Assembly (NCBI GenBank): GCA_030697525.1
Contig: JAUYPW010000002.1
Coordinates: forward strand, 1 to 41,547
Direction: 5' to 3'
From: a bacterium
GTDB taxonomy: Bacteria; Patescibacteriota; Minisyncoccia; Sungbacterales; HO2-52-23
Length of the DNA stretch: 41,547 bases
Each line of letters begins with the position of its first letter. Position 1 is the first letter of the stretch. The notes under the pieces were generated by a model. It was not told where the DNA came from. It worked only from the letters and a program-made list of their open reading frames with translations, and did no database searches. Both the position numbers and the translations under genes were made by a program. Of this stretch, positions 14,330-22,412 are shown one piece after another.

Positions 14330-15139
14330 TTGGCTACCTTAAGCTTATCTCTGGCAATTTTCTTAATTTTTACACTGGGTTTGATAATCGGCAGTTTTCT
14401 GAATGTAGTCATTATTAGATCGGTTAAAAATGAGAGCCTGGGAGGCAGATCATCCTGCCGTAGCTGTAAAACTAAACTCACCGCCAGAGAACTAATACCC
14501 TTAATTAGCTTTTGTATCCAAAAAGGACGGTGCCGTAATTGCGGCGCCGTCCTTTTAAAACAGTATTTTTGGGTTGAACTGATAACTGGTTTGGCATTCT
14601 CGGGTGTTTTTTATATGTTGGCCACCACTTACAGCCCGTGGGATACGGATAATTTTGTTAAATGGCTGATTTTTGGATTGGCGCTTGTCTCTTCAGCTAT
14701 TGTTATTGTCGCTACAGACCTGCGTTCCAAAATTATACCCCACGGGCCGGTTATAGTTTTATTGATCTTAGGAATAATTGCTTCCGTAAATCGCCATGGG
14801 TTATTTTCTGGTTTAGTAACTGATTTGATGGCGGCCATAGTTATTGCCGCATTTTTCTTCGTTCTTTGGCTATATTCAAAAGGGAGGTGGATGGGTTTAG
14901 GAGACGCCAAATTGATTTTGGCCTCCTCTTTGTTGGTTGGATACCCTCTTTCCATAGCAGCTTTCTTATTTTCTTTCTGGACTGGTGGTATAATGGGTAT
15001 CGGGCTAATACTTTTGCATGGAAGAAATAAAATAAAGTATTTGATTCCTTTTGGCCCTTTTATTTTACTAGGCTCACTTTTAGCTTATATCTTCGGGGGC
15101 GGTTTTCTTATGTGGAGCGGTTTAATTTATTTGTTATGA
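14330..15139 (+). CDS. pilD: Prepilin peptidase PilD (A24 aspartic protease, leader cleavage and methylation)
   Basis: 269 residues, about eight membrane helices. IIGSFLNVVIIR opens the methyltransferase-like N-terminal part; the zinc-type cysteines CRSC and CRNC (about residues 43-46 and 68-71) follow. The two catalytic aspartates are in VATDLRSKIIP (about residue 127) and GLGDAK (about residue 190). It would process all prepilins in the window. The start is TTG at 14330, 3 bases after the pilA stop; no better start precedes GSFLNV. A terminator-like hairpin lies in the coding sequence between the two CxxC motifs. Confidence 0.92.
   Translation: MATLSLSLAIFLIFTLGLIIGSFLNVVIIRSVKNESLGGRSSCRSCKTKLTARELIPLISFCIQKGRCRNCGAVLLKQYFWVELITGLAFSGVFYMLATTYSPWDTDNFVKWLIFGLALVSSAIVIVATDLRSKIIPHGPVIVLLILGIIASVNRHGLFSGLVTDLMAAIVIAAFFFVLWLYSKGRWMGLGDAKLILASSLLVGYPLSIAAFLFSFWTGGIMGIGLILLHGRNKIKYLIPFGPFILLGSLLAYIFGGGFLMWSGLIYLL
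14521..14556 (+). other. Strong hairpin inside the pilD coding sequence
   Basis: 15-bp stem (14521-14535 with 14542-14556, one G-T pair), loop of 6, G+C-rich at the top and A/T-rich at the base, ending TTTT. It has the shape of an intrinsic terminator although it encodes the second CxxC region. Confidence 0.6.
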
Positions 15140-15154
15140 GGTCGTCTCTAAAAA

Positions 15155-15655
15155 ATGGCCGCTAGAAAAACAAAAAAAAGAAAGAATAAAAAACAATCTT
15201 ATATCAATATATCGGCATATCGATATATCTTTAAGATTCTCGGTAGAGATTATAAGTGCTGGTTGGTTGTAATTGGATGGTCGGTTTTTGTTTTGCTGTT
15301 AACCGGATATTTTTATATATCTTCCTTAAAAGAATATCTTAGCGTGAGCAAGAGTCTATCCTCTCCCATAACTTCAATGAATGAGTCCGTTAAAGGCTGG
15401 GTTGAAATAGATTATAGCAACGGTAAAAAGAGGATTTTTGTGGCCGATTTTTATCAAGAATTTTCCCTGGCAACGGTTTTAGAATCATCTTTTGGATCTG
15501 GCAAACTAAAATTGGTTATTAAAAACGGGGGTATAGAAAGCATAGGGGGTGTAAAGGGGCATTGGGTAATATACCGCAATAAAAAATTGGTCGGACCCAA
15601 ACTAAACGGCCTAACCATAAAAGGAGGCGATAACTACACCATTAAGAAAAACTAG
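15155..15655 (+). CDS. Membrane-anchored DUF4430-like protein
   Basis: 166 residues. A very basic N terminus (MAARKTKKRKNKKQSY) precedes one hydrophobic helix (about residues 36-55), so the rest lies outside the membrane. The outer part has VEIDYSNGKKRIFV, SLATVLESSFGSGKLKLVI and GHWVIYRNKKLVG...GDNYTIKK, the order of DUF4430 (transcobalamin-like C-terminal) domains: a ligand-binding beta domain with a short tyrosine strand. The ligand is unknown. It starts 15 bases after pilD and ends in front of a terminator, so it closes the pilM-pilD transcript. Confidence 0.6.
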   Translation: MAARKTKKRKNKKQSYINISAYRYIFKILGRDYKCWLVVIGWSVFVLLLTGYFYISSLKEYLSVSKSLSSPITSMNESVKGWVEIDYSNGKKRIFVADFYQEFSLATVLESSFGSGKLKLVIKNGGIESIGGVKGHWVIYRNKKLVGPKLNGLTIKGGDNYTIKKN

Positions 15656-15672
15656 TGGCCATTTTTAACCTT

Positions 15673-15691
15673 GCCCTATGGGGCTTTTTTT
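15673..15691 (+). terminator. Terminator after the DUF4430-like gene
   Basis: Short GCCC/GGGC stem with loop TATG followed by seven T. The stem is only 4 bp, so read-through is possible. Confidence 0.55.
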
Positions 15692-15699
15692 GTTTGGGA

Positions 15700-15705
15700 T
15701 ATAAT
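15700..15705 (+). promoter_or_regulatory. -10 box of the second minor-pilin set
   Basis: TATAAT 10 bases before the chosen ATG at 15716; the predicted leader is about 4 nt or none. Confidence 0.5.
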
Positions 15706-15715
15706 GGAACAACTA

Positions 15716-16321
15716 ATGATATTTCGATATTTCGATATTTCGATATTTAAATACGCTACGGTTTTGCGCCGCGGCTTCACCATGATCGAGGTTGTGGTAA
15801 TGCTGGGCATTGTTACCGCCATAAGTTCAGTGGTTTTGTTCAGCTTCACCGGACTTAACGAGAACGGAGCGCTGAACCGTTCGGTCCGAGAGCTGGCCTT
15901 AAATATACGCAAAGCCCAAAATGCCTCGCTTGCGGTGACAGAGCAAATGGTGGGATCTCCCGCTGTCGCCACCCTGCCTCCGGCCGTGGGACTTGAGCTC
16001 ACAATAAATGATTCCTCTTACAGAATTTTTGCCGATCTTGATAGCCCCACACCACGGGATTTTAAATACAGCGGTTTATCAGAAAAAATAGGAGAAGACG
16101 AGGTTTTTCTAAAAAATATCCGAGTGCTTGAACTAAACACTCCTTCCGGTAATCAATCAAAAATAAACATAATTTTTACCGCCCCCGAAGCCTCTATAGT
16201 CATAACTCAAGCCGACGGAGTGGTGGTGGGAAATAAAGTGGATATAAAAATCGAAGCCCCCACCACAAGACAAACTAAGACAGTCACCGTAAGAACCAGC
16301 GGGCAGATAACAGTGAAATGA
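15716..16321 (+). CDS. GspH/FimT-like minor pilin (cluster 2)
   Basis: 201 residues from ATG 15716 (MIFRYFDISIFKYATVL, then RRGFTMIEVVVMLGIV). The cut site is G before FTMIE, and the helix follows. ELALNIRKAQNASLAV is the GspH/FimT helix after the membrane segment, and the rest is beta-rich. The longer frame from 15671 runs through the promoter and terminator and is rejected. Most of the leader is coded by an 8-bp tandem repeat. It is the counterpart of the 4248 gene, but without the extra C-terminal domain. Its stop overlaps the next start (ATGA). Confidence 0.82.
   Translation: MIFRYFDISIFKYATVLRRGFTMIEVVVMLGIVTAISSVVLFSFTGLNENGALNRSVRELALNIRKAQNASLAVTEQMVGSPAVATLPPAVGLELTINDSSYRIFADLDSPTPRDFKYSGLSEKIGEDEVFLKNIRVLELNTPSGNQSKINIIFTAPEASIVITQADGVVVGNKVDIKIEAPTTRQTKTVTVRTSGQITVK
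15718..15749 (+). repeat. Tandem 8-bp repeat (GATATTTC, four units) at a start codon
   Basis: Three perfect GATATTTC units and one with a final A, starting on the G of the ATG at 15716. Eight is not a multiple of three, so a change in unit number shifts the frame of the prepilin gene. Confidence 0.85.
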
Positions 16322-16920
16322 TATTTAAACGTTTAAACATCGCAATATTTAAATCTAGCAGGGGTTTTACTTTGCTTGAGACCATCATTGCTCTCGTGGT
16401 CATAACTGCCGCCGTGGTCGGTCCGGTATACTTAATAACCAAAGGGATTTTTAGCTCCGCTTTTTCCCGCAACAAACTCATAGCCAACAATCTCGCGCAG
16501 GAGGCTTTGGAAGCGGTGAGGGTCGTGAGGGAAAATAATGTGATTTGCTCTTTTCTTAAAGAGGATGCTTCTTGGAGTTGGCTGCAGGACTCCGACGGGG
16601 CTGGAAGTCTCACGGGATCAAATTTAAAAGCTGACGTAACCCAAATAGACACCATAAGCTGTGCCGGTAAAAGCCTGCCAAATCCGAGATTCTCTGCCAA
16701 TTGCAATGAATTTCTTAAAATAAGTGCCGGCGGACAGTATGGCTATTCCGCAGGATCAGACACAATTTTCCAGCGCTGTGTGGACGTGACCCAGCCCGGA
16801 AGTGCCGAGGGCGTAATACCCGCGTCCGACATAGCCGATGTGACAGTAACCCTGACTTGGAACGAGAGGGGGTTGGATAAAAGCACTGTGGTTAAAGAAA
16901 GAATTTATAATTGGAAATAG
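16318..16920 (+). CDS. PilV-like minor pilin (cluster 2)
   Basis: 200 residues: leader MIFKRLNIAIFKSSRG, then FTLLETIIALVVITAAVVGP with F+1 and E+5, then NNLAQEALEAVRVVREN, the PilV-type helix. Six cysteines in the C-terminal part suggest disulfides. Start and previous stop overlap as ATGA. The leader resembles that of the next gene almost residue for residue (FKRLNI.I.KSS.GFTLLE), and the DNA contains the palindrome TTTAAACGTTTAAA (16324-16337). It lacks the jelly-roll module of its cluster 1 counterpart. Confidence 0.82.
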   Translation: MIFKRLNIAIFKSSRGFTLLETIIALVVITAAVVGPVYLITKGIFSSAFSRNKLIANNLAQEALEAVRVVRENNVICSFLKEDASWSWLQDSDGAGSLTGSNLKADVTQIDTISCAGKSLPNPRFSANCNEFLKISAGGQYGYSAGSDTIFQRCVDVTQPGSAEGVIPASDIADVTVTLTWNERGLDKSTVVKERIYNWK

Positions 16921-16922
16921 AA

Positions 16923-17498
16923 ATGGTATTTAAACGTTTAAATATTGAAATATTGAAATCCAGTAAAGGTTTTACTTTGCTTGAAATGATTATCTCCATC
17001 GGCCTTTTTTCGGTTATAGTCACCACGGCGATAAGCGTGATGTTGCAAGTATCTAACGCTCAATTAAAAGCCAGTAACGTACAGACGATTTTAGATAATA
17101 TCCGTTTCAGTCTAGAACTGATAACGAAGGAAATGCGGACTGGAAACAGTTATGCGGTAAACAGCGCCTGCGGAACAGGCATTGCCTTCAAGACTTCCTT
17201 AAACGAAGACCGGGCTTATTTTCTAGATGCCTCAACCAAAACCGTCATGCGAGCTACCCTGACCCCAACCCCGGCTGATTGCGATGGAGTAAGCGGAATA
17301 GTCCAACCCTTCACTTCCGAGGATGTGGAGATTGACCGCCTGGATTTTCAAATAAGAGGACAAACTTCCGGCCCAGACGACGGACAGCCTTGGGTGGTTA
17401 TAAATCTCTCGGGAAAATCTAAAGGAACAAAATACCAGCTAGATTCTTCTTTGGGTTTGCAAACAACCATAACGCAAAGGATCAGGGACTTAAAATAA
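16923..17498 (+). CDS. PilW/PilJ-like minor pilin (cluster 2)
   Basis: 191 residues from ATG 16923, 2 bases after the previous stop; the alternative at 16911 adds four residues inside the previous gene. Leader MVFKRLNIEILKSSKG, then FTLLEMIISIGLFSVIVTTA. NIRFSLELITKEMRTG after the helix matches the PilW/PilJ group. The leader DNA contains an 18-bp perfect palindrome (16927-16944, centre ACGT). The stop overlaps the next start (TAATG). It is the counterpart of the 6193 gene. Confidence 0.82.
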   Translation: MVFKRLNIEILKSSKGFTLLEMIISIGLFSVIVTTAISVMLQVSNAQLKASNVQTILDNIRFSLELITKEMRTGNSYAVNSACGTGIAFKTSLNEDRAYFLDASTKTVMRATLTPTPADCDGVSGIVQPFTSEDVEIDRLDFQIRGQTSGPDDGQPWVVINLSGKSKGTKYQLDSSLGLQTTITQRIRDLK

Positions 17499-17938
17499 TG
17501 TTTAAATATTTAAATATTGAGGTATTGAAATGTCTGGAGTCAAAGAAGGGTATTACCATGCTCCTCGTGGTTACTATTTTATCCTCCATTATGGCCATTG
17601 GCCTAGGAATTTTTAACGTTATTTTCGGACAGATAAGAATATCCGGAGAGATTGCCGATTCTTTTTTGGCCTTTTACTCCGCCGATCAGGGCATTGAAAA
17701 AACTTTGTATCTGGATAGGATTACTTATGTTGGAAATACTTACGGAGTATGTATCTCAACCCCCGGTATTCCCTGCTATACAGAAACGGGGGTGTCAGCC
17801 TCCTCCGGAGGTTGCTACGATTTAAGCGTGAGCAAAACAACCAGCCCCGCAACTACAGAAATAAAAGTGCTGGGACAATATCGGTGCGGAACCAACCCGA
17901 GCAGAATAATCAGAAGAGGATTTAACCTGACTTACTAA
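17498..17938 (+). CDS. PilX-like minor pilin (cluster 2)
   Basis: 146 residues. MFKYLNIEVLKCLESKKGI precedes TMLLVVTILSSIMAIGLGIF, a PilX-type helix without the usual glutamate at +5; EIADSFLAFYSADQGIEKTLY is the matching PilX region (compare SVETKYVSESGTEDALYRL in the 1007-residue protein). Cysteines and a strand-rich tail follow. It is a short partner of the giant cluster 1 protein, with none of its adhesin modules. It overlaps ligA by one base (TAATG), so the pilus and ligase genes share a transcript. Confidence 0.75.
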   Translation: MFKYLNIEVLKCLESKKGITMLLVVTILSSIMAIGLGIFNVIFGQIRISGEIADSFLAFYSADQGIEKTLYLDRITYVGNTYGVCISTPGIPCYTETGVSASSGGCYDLSVSKTTSPATTEIKVLGQYRCGTNPSRIIRRGFNLTY

Positions 17939-19998
17939 TGACCAAAGAAGAAGCTAAAAAACGTATAGCTAAACTAAAAAGCGAGATAAACTATCATCGC
18001 TATCTTTATCATGTTCTAAACCGTCAAGAAATCTCCGATGCCGCTCTTGATTCTCTTAAACACGAACTCTCCAAACTGGAAGAACAATTTCCAGATCTGG
18101 TTACCTCCGACTCGCCGACTCAAAGGGTGGCGGGGCTGGTTTTAAAGGGTTTCAAAAAAATTTCTCACAGCCAACCCATGCTATCTCTAGGGGATGTTTT
18201 TTCCGTGGATGAACTAAAGGACTGGGATAACCGAATAAAAAAACTTCTGCCGGCTCAGCAAAAGTTAGAATATTTTGCTGAAATAAAAATTGACGGCTTC
18301 GCCGTCTCTCTTATATACGAAAACGGGGTATTGAAAAATGGTTCAACTCGCGGAGACAGCAAGGTGGGAGAAGACGTTACGGAAAATTTAAAAACAATTG
18401 ATTCCATACCCATGTCCTTGGCTAGTCCGGAAGATTTTAGGGAACATGCAGCAATTAAAGAAATTTTTAAGAATTTTCCGGAATTAAAAAAAATTTCGGG
18501 TGACTTGCCAAAAACACTGGAAGTGAGAGGGGAGATATATATGTCCAAAAAAACATTTGAGGAAATAAACCGAGAACAGAAAAAGAAAAAACTTCCACTT
18601 TTTGCCAATCCTCGAAATATTGCCGCGGGTTCCGTGCGCCAGCTTGATCCCCAAATGACCGCCTCCCGCAAATTAGACTTTCTGGTATACGACATTGTAA
18701 CCGATGTGGGCCAGCGCACCCACGAAGAAGAACACTTACTAGCCAAAATTTTAGGATTCAAAACCATAGAAAAAGCAAAGCTTTGCAAGAGCTTAGATGA
18801 AATAGAGGAATTTTGGAAAGATATTCTCCGGGAAAGAGAAAAACTGCCTTCACTGATTGACGGTATTGTCGTGCAGGTAAATAAAAATGAAATTTTTGAA
18901 CAGCTTGGAGTGGTTGGCAAGACCCCGCGCGCGGCAGTGGCTTTTAAATTCCCTGCGGAGGAGGCTACCACGATTGTAGAAGATATTATCGTGCAGATAG
19001 GCCGCACCGGGGTTCTGACTCCGGTAGCCGTGCTTAAGCCAGTAAAAGTCAGCGGGGTAACGGTATCACGCGCCACCCTGCACAATATGGACGAAATCCG
19101 AAAGCTAGACGTAAGAATCGGAGATACGGTCATAATCCAAAGGGCCGGAGATGTAATACCCGACATTGTAAAAGTTTTAAAAAAATTACGGCCGGGCTAT
19201 TCCCGCGAGTTCAACATGCCGAGAACTTTCTGCAAACAAAAAGTAATGCGACAAGAGGGTGAGGTAGCCTATCGGATCGAACACCCTGAAAAATGCGACT
19301 TGGTAAACAGAGAGAAGATTTATCACTTCGTGTCTAAAAACGTTTTTGATATACAAGGCTTGGGGCCAAAAATAATTGACCGCCTGCTGGATGAGGGTTT
19401 AATCCAAGACGCCGCCGACCTTTTTTTGCTCAAAGAAAAGGATTTGGAACATCTGGAGCGATTTGCCGAAAAATCAGCGGCCAATTTGGTGGAGGCGATC
19501 CAAGAAAGAAAAAAAATAGAACTATCCCGATTTATTTATGCCCTTGGCCTTCTGCATGTAGGCGAGGAAACGGCGTTTGATTTGGCCAAACACTTTGGAA
19601 ATCTGGATAATTTGAGTAGCGTTTCGCTGGAGGAGCTTCGCCGAATACCAAACATTGGCGAGGTGGTAGCTGAAAGTGTCTACGGTTGGTTTAAAGAAGA
19701 GATACACAAAAAATTTATTCATAAACTTCTTAAAGCAGGAGTGGAGGTGGGTTCTATGCGCCCAATATCTAAAAAATTGGCGGGAAAAACTTTTGTCCTC
19801 ACTGGCGGTCTGGAAAGCCTGGCCCGCGATGAAGCCAAAAGAATGATCCGCGAAAAAGGCGGAGATGTATCCGAATCTGTAAGCGCTCAAACTGATTATG
19901 TAATAGCTGGATCAGACGCGGGCTCTAAATTAGATAAGGCTAAAAAATTGGGGGTCAAAACAATTTCTGAAAAAGAATTTTTAAACATGCTAGAATAA
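17938..19998 (+). CDS. ligA: NAD-dependent DNA ligase LigA with degenerate zinc finger
   Basis: 686 residues, the usual length. Domains in order: Ia (EINYHRYLYHVL, residues 15-26), adenylation domain with catalytic K117 in EIKIDG, OB fold (VAFKFPAEEA, VQIGRTGVLTPVAVL), a zinc-finger position, helix-hairpin-helix repeats (FDIQGLGPKIIDRLL and following) and a C-terminal BRCT (KLAGKTFVLTGGLESLARDE). The zinc finger normally has four cysteines (CxxC...RC....C); here only two remain, in FCKQKV and EKCDLV (about residues 429-455), the others being lysine and isoleucine. The protein otherwise looks active. It seals nicks in replication and repair. No Shine-Dalgarno; translation is coupled to the pilin gene. 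Confidence 0.95.
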   Translation: MTKEEAKKRIAKLKSEINYHRYLYHVLNRQEISDAALDSLKHELSKLEEQFPDLVTSDSPTQRVAGLVLKGFKKISHSQPMLSLGDVFSVDELKDWDNRIKKLLPAQQKLEYFAEIKIDGFAVSLIYENGVLKNGSTRGDSKVGEDVTENLKTIDSIPMSLASPEDFREHAAIKEIFKNFPELKKISGDLPKTLEVRGEIYMSKKTFEEINREQKKKKLPLFANPRNIAAGSVRQLDPQMTASRKLDFLVYDIVTDVGQRTHEEEHLLAKILGFKTIEKAKLCKSLDEIEEFWKDILREREKLPSLIDGIVVQVNKNEIFEQLGVVGKTPRAAVAFKFPAEEATTIVEDIIVQIGRTGVLTPVAVLKPVKVSGVTVSRATLHNMDEIRKLDVRIGDTVIIQRAGDVIPDIVKVLKKLRPGYSREFNMPRTFCKQKVMRQEGEVAYRIEHPEKCDLVNREKIYHFVSKNVFDIQGLGPKIIDRLLDEGLIQDAADLFLLKEKDLEHLERFAEKSAANLVEAIQERKKIELSRFIYALGLLHVGEETAFDLAKHFGNLDNLSSVSLEELRRIPNIGEVVAESVYGWFKEEIHKKFIHKLLKAGVEVGSMRPISKKLAGKTFVLTGGLESLARDEAKRMIREKGGDVSESVSAQTDYVIAGSDAGSKLDKAKKLGVKTISEKEFLNMLE

Positions 19999-20003
19999 TA
20001 TAT

Positions 20004-20297
20004 ATGATTTCTAAAAAAGATGTTGAACATATAGCCAAACTGGCGCGGCTGGAGATTGGCGAAAAAGAAAAAACTAAATTTGAGAAAGAACTCTCGGAGA
20101 TTTTGGATTTTATAGAAAAACTAAATGAAGTAGACACAACCGGAATTTTGCCTGTAACCGGCGGGGTGGAGCTGGCTAATATCTTGCGGCCAGATGAGGA
20201 AGTTACCCAAGAATTAGAGGACAAGGCCGAAGAATTGCTGGGGGGTGCCCCCGAAACAAAAGAAAATTGGATAAAAGTTAGAGCCATCTTTTCATGA
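20004..20297 (+). CDS. gatC: Asp-tRNA(Asn)/Glu-tRNA(Gln) amidotransferase subunit C
   Basis: 97 residues, the normal size. MISKKDVEHIAKLARLEI is the classic GatC opening, with ELSEILDFIEKLNEVDT in the middle and LRPDEEV before the acidic tail. GatC stabilises GatA and helps it reach GatB. It starts 5 bases after ligA with no Shine-Dalgarno and overlaps gatA by 4 bases (ATGA). gatB is not in the window. Confidence 0.95.
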   Translation: MISKKDVEHIAKLARLEIGEKEKTKFEKELSEILDFIEKLNEVDTTGILPVTGGVELANILRPDEEVTQELEDKAEELLGGAPETKENWIKVRAIFS

Positions 20298-21733
20298 ACC
20301 CGGCACATCTAACAATTAAAGAGGCTGCAGAAAATATAGCCGAAAGAAAAATCTCGGTAACCGAGCTGGTGTCTTCGTGTCTGAAAGAAATTGAAAAACA
20401 CAATACAGATTTGAATGCCTATCTAAATATCTTTGATGATTCTTTGGAAGAGGCCAAAAAAAAAGACGAAGAACTGTCAGGATACCCCAAAAAAGATTCT
20501 CCCCAAATCCCATCTCTTTTTGGGATACCAATCGCAGTCAAAGATAACATTTTGGTTAAAGATAAAATCTGCACGGCCGGATCAAAAATCTTGGAAAATT
20601 TTGTCGCGCCATACGACGCAACCGTAATTTCTAAACTTAAAAAACATGGGGCTATTTTAATCGGGAAAACCAATTTGGACGAATTTGCCATGGGTTCCTC
20701 TACCGAAAATTCTGCTTTTGGCCCGACCAAAAATCCACATGATTCCTCACGAGTGGCGGGGGGCTCCTCTGGTGGTTCCGCCGCCGCTGTGGCCGCAAAT
20801 ATGTGTTTAGGCGCGCTTGGTTCCGATACCGGAGGCTCTATCCGTCAGCCGGCATCTTTTTGTGGAACAGTTGGATTCAAGCCAACTTACGGCACCGTAT
20901 CGCGCCACGGCCTGATCGCTATGGCATCTTCCCTAGACCAAATCGGACCTTTAACCAAAACAGTGGACGACGCTGAAATCATTTATAAAGCCATTTCCGG
21001 CGGTGATGATTTTGACTCAACGTCAGTAAAAAACCTTCCCTTGCCCTCAAAAAAAGAACGCAAAGATTTGGTTTTTGGAATTCCAAAAGAATATTTCTCT
21101 GAAGGATTGGATCCGGAGGTTGAGAAAAAAATAAGGAAAACTATTGAAAAAATGAAAGATGCCGGAGTCGCGTTTAAAGAAATTAGTCTACCGAGTTTTG
21201 AATACGCCCTGGCCGCTTATTATGTAATAGTTCCGGCCGAGATATCGGCTAATCTAGCCAGATACGACGGAATCCGCTACGGCTTTTCCCACCAAGAAGC
21301 AAAAAATTTGCTTGAGGTGTATAATAAGTCTAGGCACGCCGGCTTTGGAGACGAGGTTAAAAGGAGGATCATGCTCGGAACATATACTCTTTCAGCAGGC
21401 TATTACGATGCTTATTATATAAAGGCTCAAAAAGTAAGAAGGGTTATAAAAGAAGGCTTCGCCAGGGCTTTTGAGGAAATAGATTTGCTTTTGGGACCAA
21501 CCACATCCACTACGGCTTTCCAACTCGGAGAAAACACCAAAGATCCACTTAAAATGTACTTGGCGGATATCTATACTGTCGCAGTTAATTTAGCAGGCTT
21601 ACCGGCCATCTCCATACCTGCCGGAAAGATTGGTAATCTACCGGTTGGCTTACAGCTCATCGGCAAATGGTTTGAGGAAGAAAATATTTTTGAAGCTGCA
21701 AAATTTATTGAGAAACTAATCACTAGTCGCTAA
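20294..21733 (+). CDS. gatA: Asp-tRNA(Asn)/Glu-tRNA(Gln) amidotransferase subunit A
   Basis: 479 residues of the amidase-signature family. The Ser-cisSer-Lys triad is visible: K83 in GIPIAVKDN, S158 in GGSSGGSAAAVAA and S182 in SDTGGSIRQPA, with the same spacing as in known GatA proteins. GatA hydrolyses glutamine and passes ammonia to GatB, which converts Glu-tRNA(Gln) or Asp-tRNA(Asn). Its presence indicates that at least one of these tRNAs is charged indirectly. It overlaps gatC by 4 bases. Confidence 0.96.
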   Translation: MNPAHLTIKEAAENIAERKISVTELVSSCLKEIEKHNTDLNAYLNIFDDSLEEAKKKDEELSGYPKKDSPQIPSLFGIPIAVKDNILVKDKICTAGSKILENFVAPYDATVISKLKKHGAILIGKTNLDEFAMGSSTENSAFGPTKNPHDSSRVAGGSSGGSAAAVAANMCLGALGSDTGGSIRQPASFCGTVGFKPTYGTVSRHGLIAMASSLDQIGPLTKTVDDAEIIYKAISGGDDFDSTSVKNLPLPSKKERKDLVFGIPKEYFSEGLDPEVEKKIRKTIEKMKDAGVAFKEISLPSFEYALAAYYVIVPAEISANLARYDGIRYGFSHQEAKNLLEVYNKSRHAGFGDEVKRRIMLGTYTLSAGYYDAYYIKAQKVRRVIKEGFARAFEEIDLLLGPTTSTTAFQLGENTKDPLKMYLADIYTVAVNLAGLPAISIPAGKIGNLPVGLQLIGKWFEEENIFEAAKFIEKLITSR

Positions 21734-21743
21734 TTACTATTTT

Positions 21744-22409
21744 ATGGCCGACGAAAGAGTAGAGAGAGGCGGAGGCAAAGAGTTGTCTGAAGTAACAGCC
21801 GAGATAACTGTGGCGGTTATTTTGATGCTGATAATTTTGGCGTTATTCGGAGTCTATCTGCAAGCCATATTAGATAAATATAACAGCCTATTGGAATGGA
21901 TTTACTCTAAAGATTGGAGAAAAATAAATTTTAGGCTGGCCATCATCTTTTCTTTGATAAATATCGGTATGGTTGTTTTTTTGGTCAAGACCTTGCGCCA
22001 ATTCTTCGACATTAAAAAGAAATCAGTGATGACTGAATCCGGCGCTAAACTTGAAACCATCTCACCCAAAGACGAAGTTAAAGAAAACTGGGAACACATC
22101 CAAGAACTTATTCATTCATCCAATTCATCTGATTGGAATATGGCCATCATCCGGGCGGATGCCCTGCTTGAAGATGTCCTCATGCATCTTGGTTATCAGG
22201 GAGAAACCATGGCAGATCGCCTGAAATTGATTGATACACACAAACTACCTTCGCTTGATCGCGTGTGGTCGGCGCACCGCCTGCGAAACGCCATAGCCCA
22301 CGATCCGATGGAACAGCATACCCGAGAAAATCTGCAATATGCCATAAAGACCTTTGAACAGGCCCTGACCGAGCTTGGTCTAATGGAAAAGAAGGAAATA
22401 AAAGCATAA
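21744..22409 (+). CDS. Membrane protein with cytoplasmic HEPN-like domain
   Basis: 221 residues. Two hydrophobic helices (about 27-45 and 68-87) are joined by a short basic loop. The C-terminal half is helical: NMAIIRADALLEDVLMHLGY, then RLRNAIAHDP (R181, four residues, H186) and YAIKTFEQALTELGL. The R-x4-H motif with a preceding four-helix pattern is that of HEPN domains, some of which are RNases and others inert scaffolds. There is no adjacent nucleotidyltransferase, so a toxin-antitoxin pair is not suggested. It starts 10 bases after gatA. Role unknown; conserved-looking and probably co-transcribed with gatCA. Confidence 0.6.
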   Translation: MADERVERGGGKELSEVTAEITVAVILMLIILALFGVYLQAILDKYNSLLEWIYSKDWRKINFRLAIIFSLINIGMVVFLVKTLRQFFDIKKKSVMTESGAKLETISPKDEVKENWEHIQELIHSSNSSDWNMAIIRADALLEDVLMHLGYQGETMADRLKLIDTHKLPSLDRVWSAHRLRNAIAHDPMEQHTRENLQYAIKTFEQALTELGLMEKKEIKA

Positions 22410-22412
22410 AAT

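Noticed and set aside
15671-15715. Upstream extension of the cluster 2 GspH-like gene
   Set aside because: It would run through the terminator T run and the TATAAT box; the ATG at 15716 gives a normal prepilin leader.
18255-19166. 303-residue minus-strand frame
   Set aside because: Lies wholly antisense to ligA, serine-rich low-quality sequence typical of a shadow frame.
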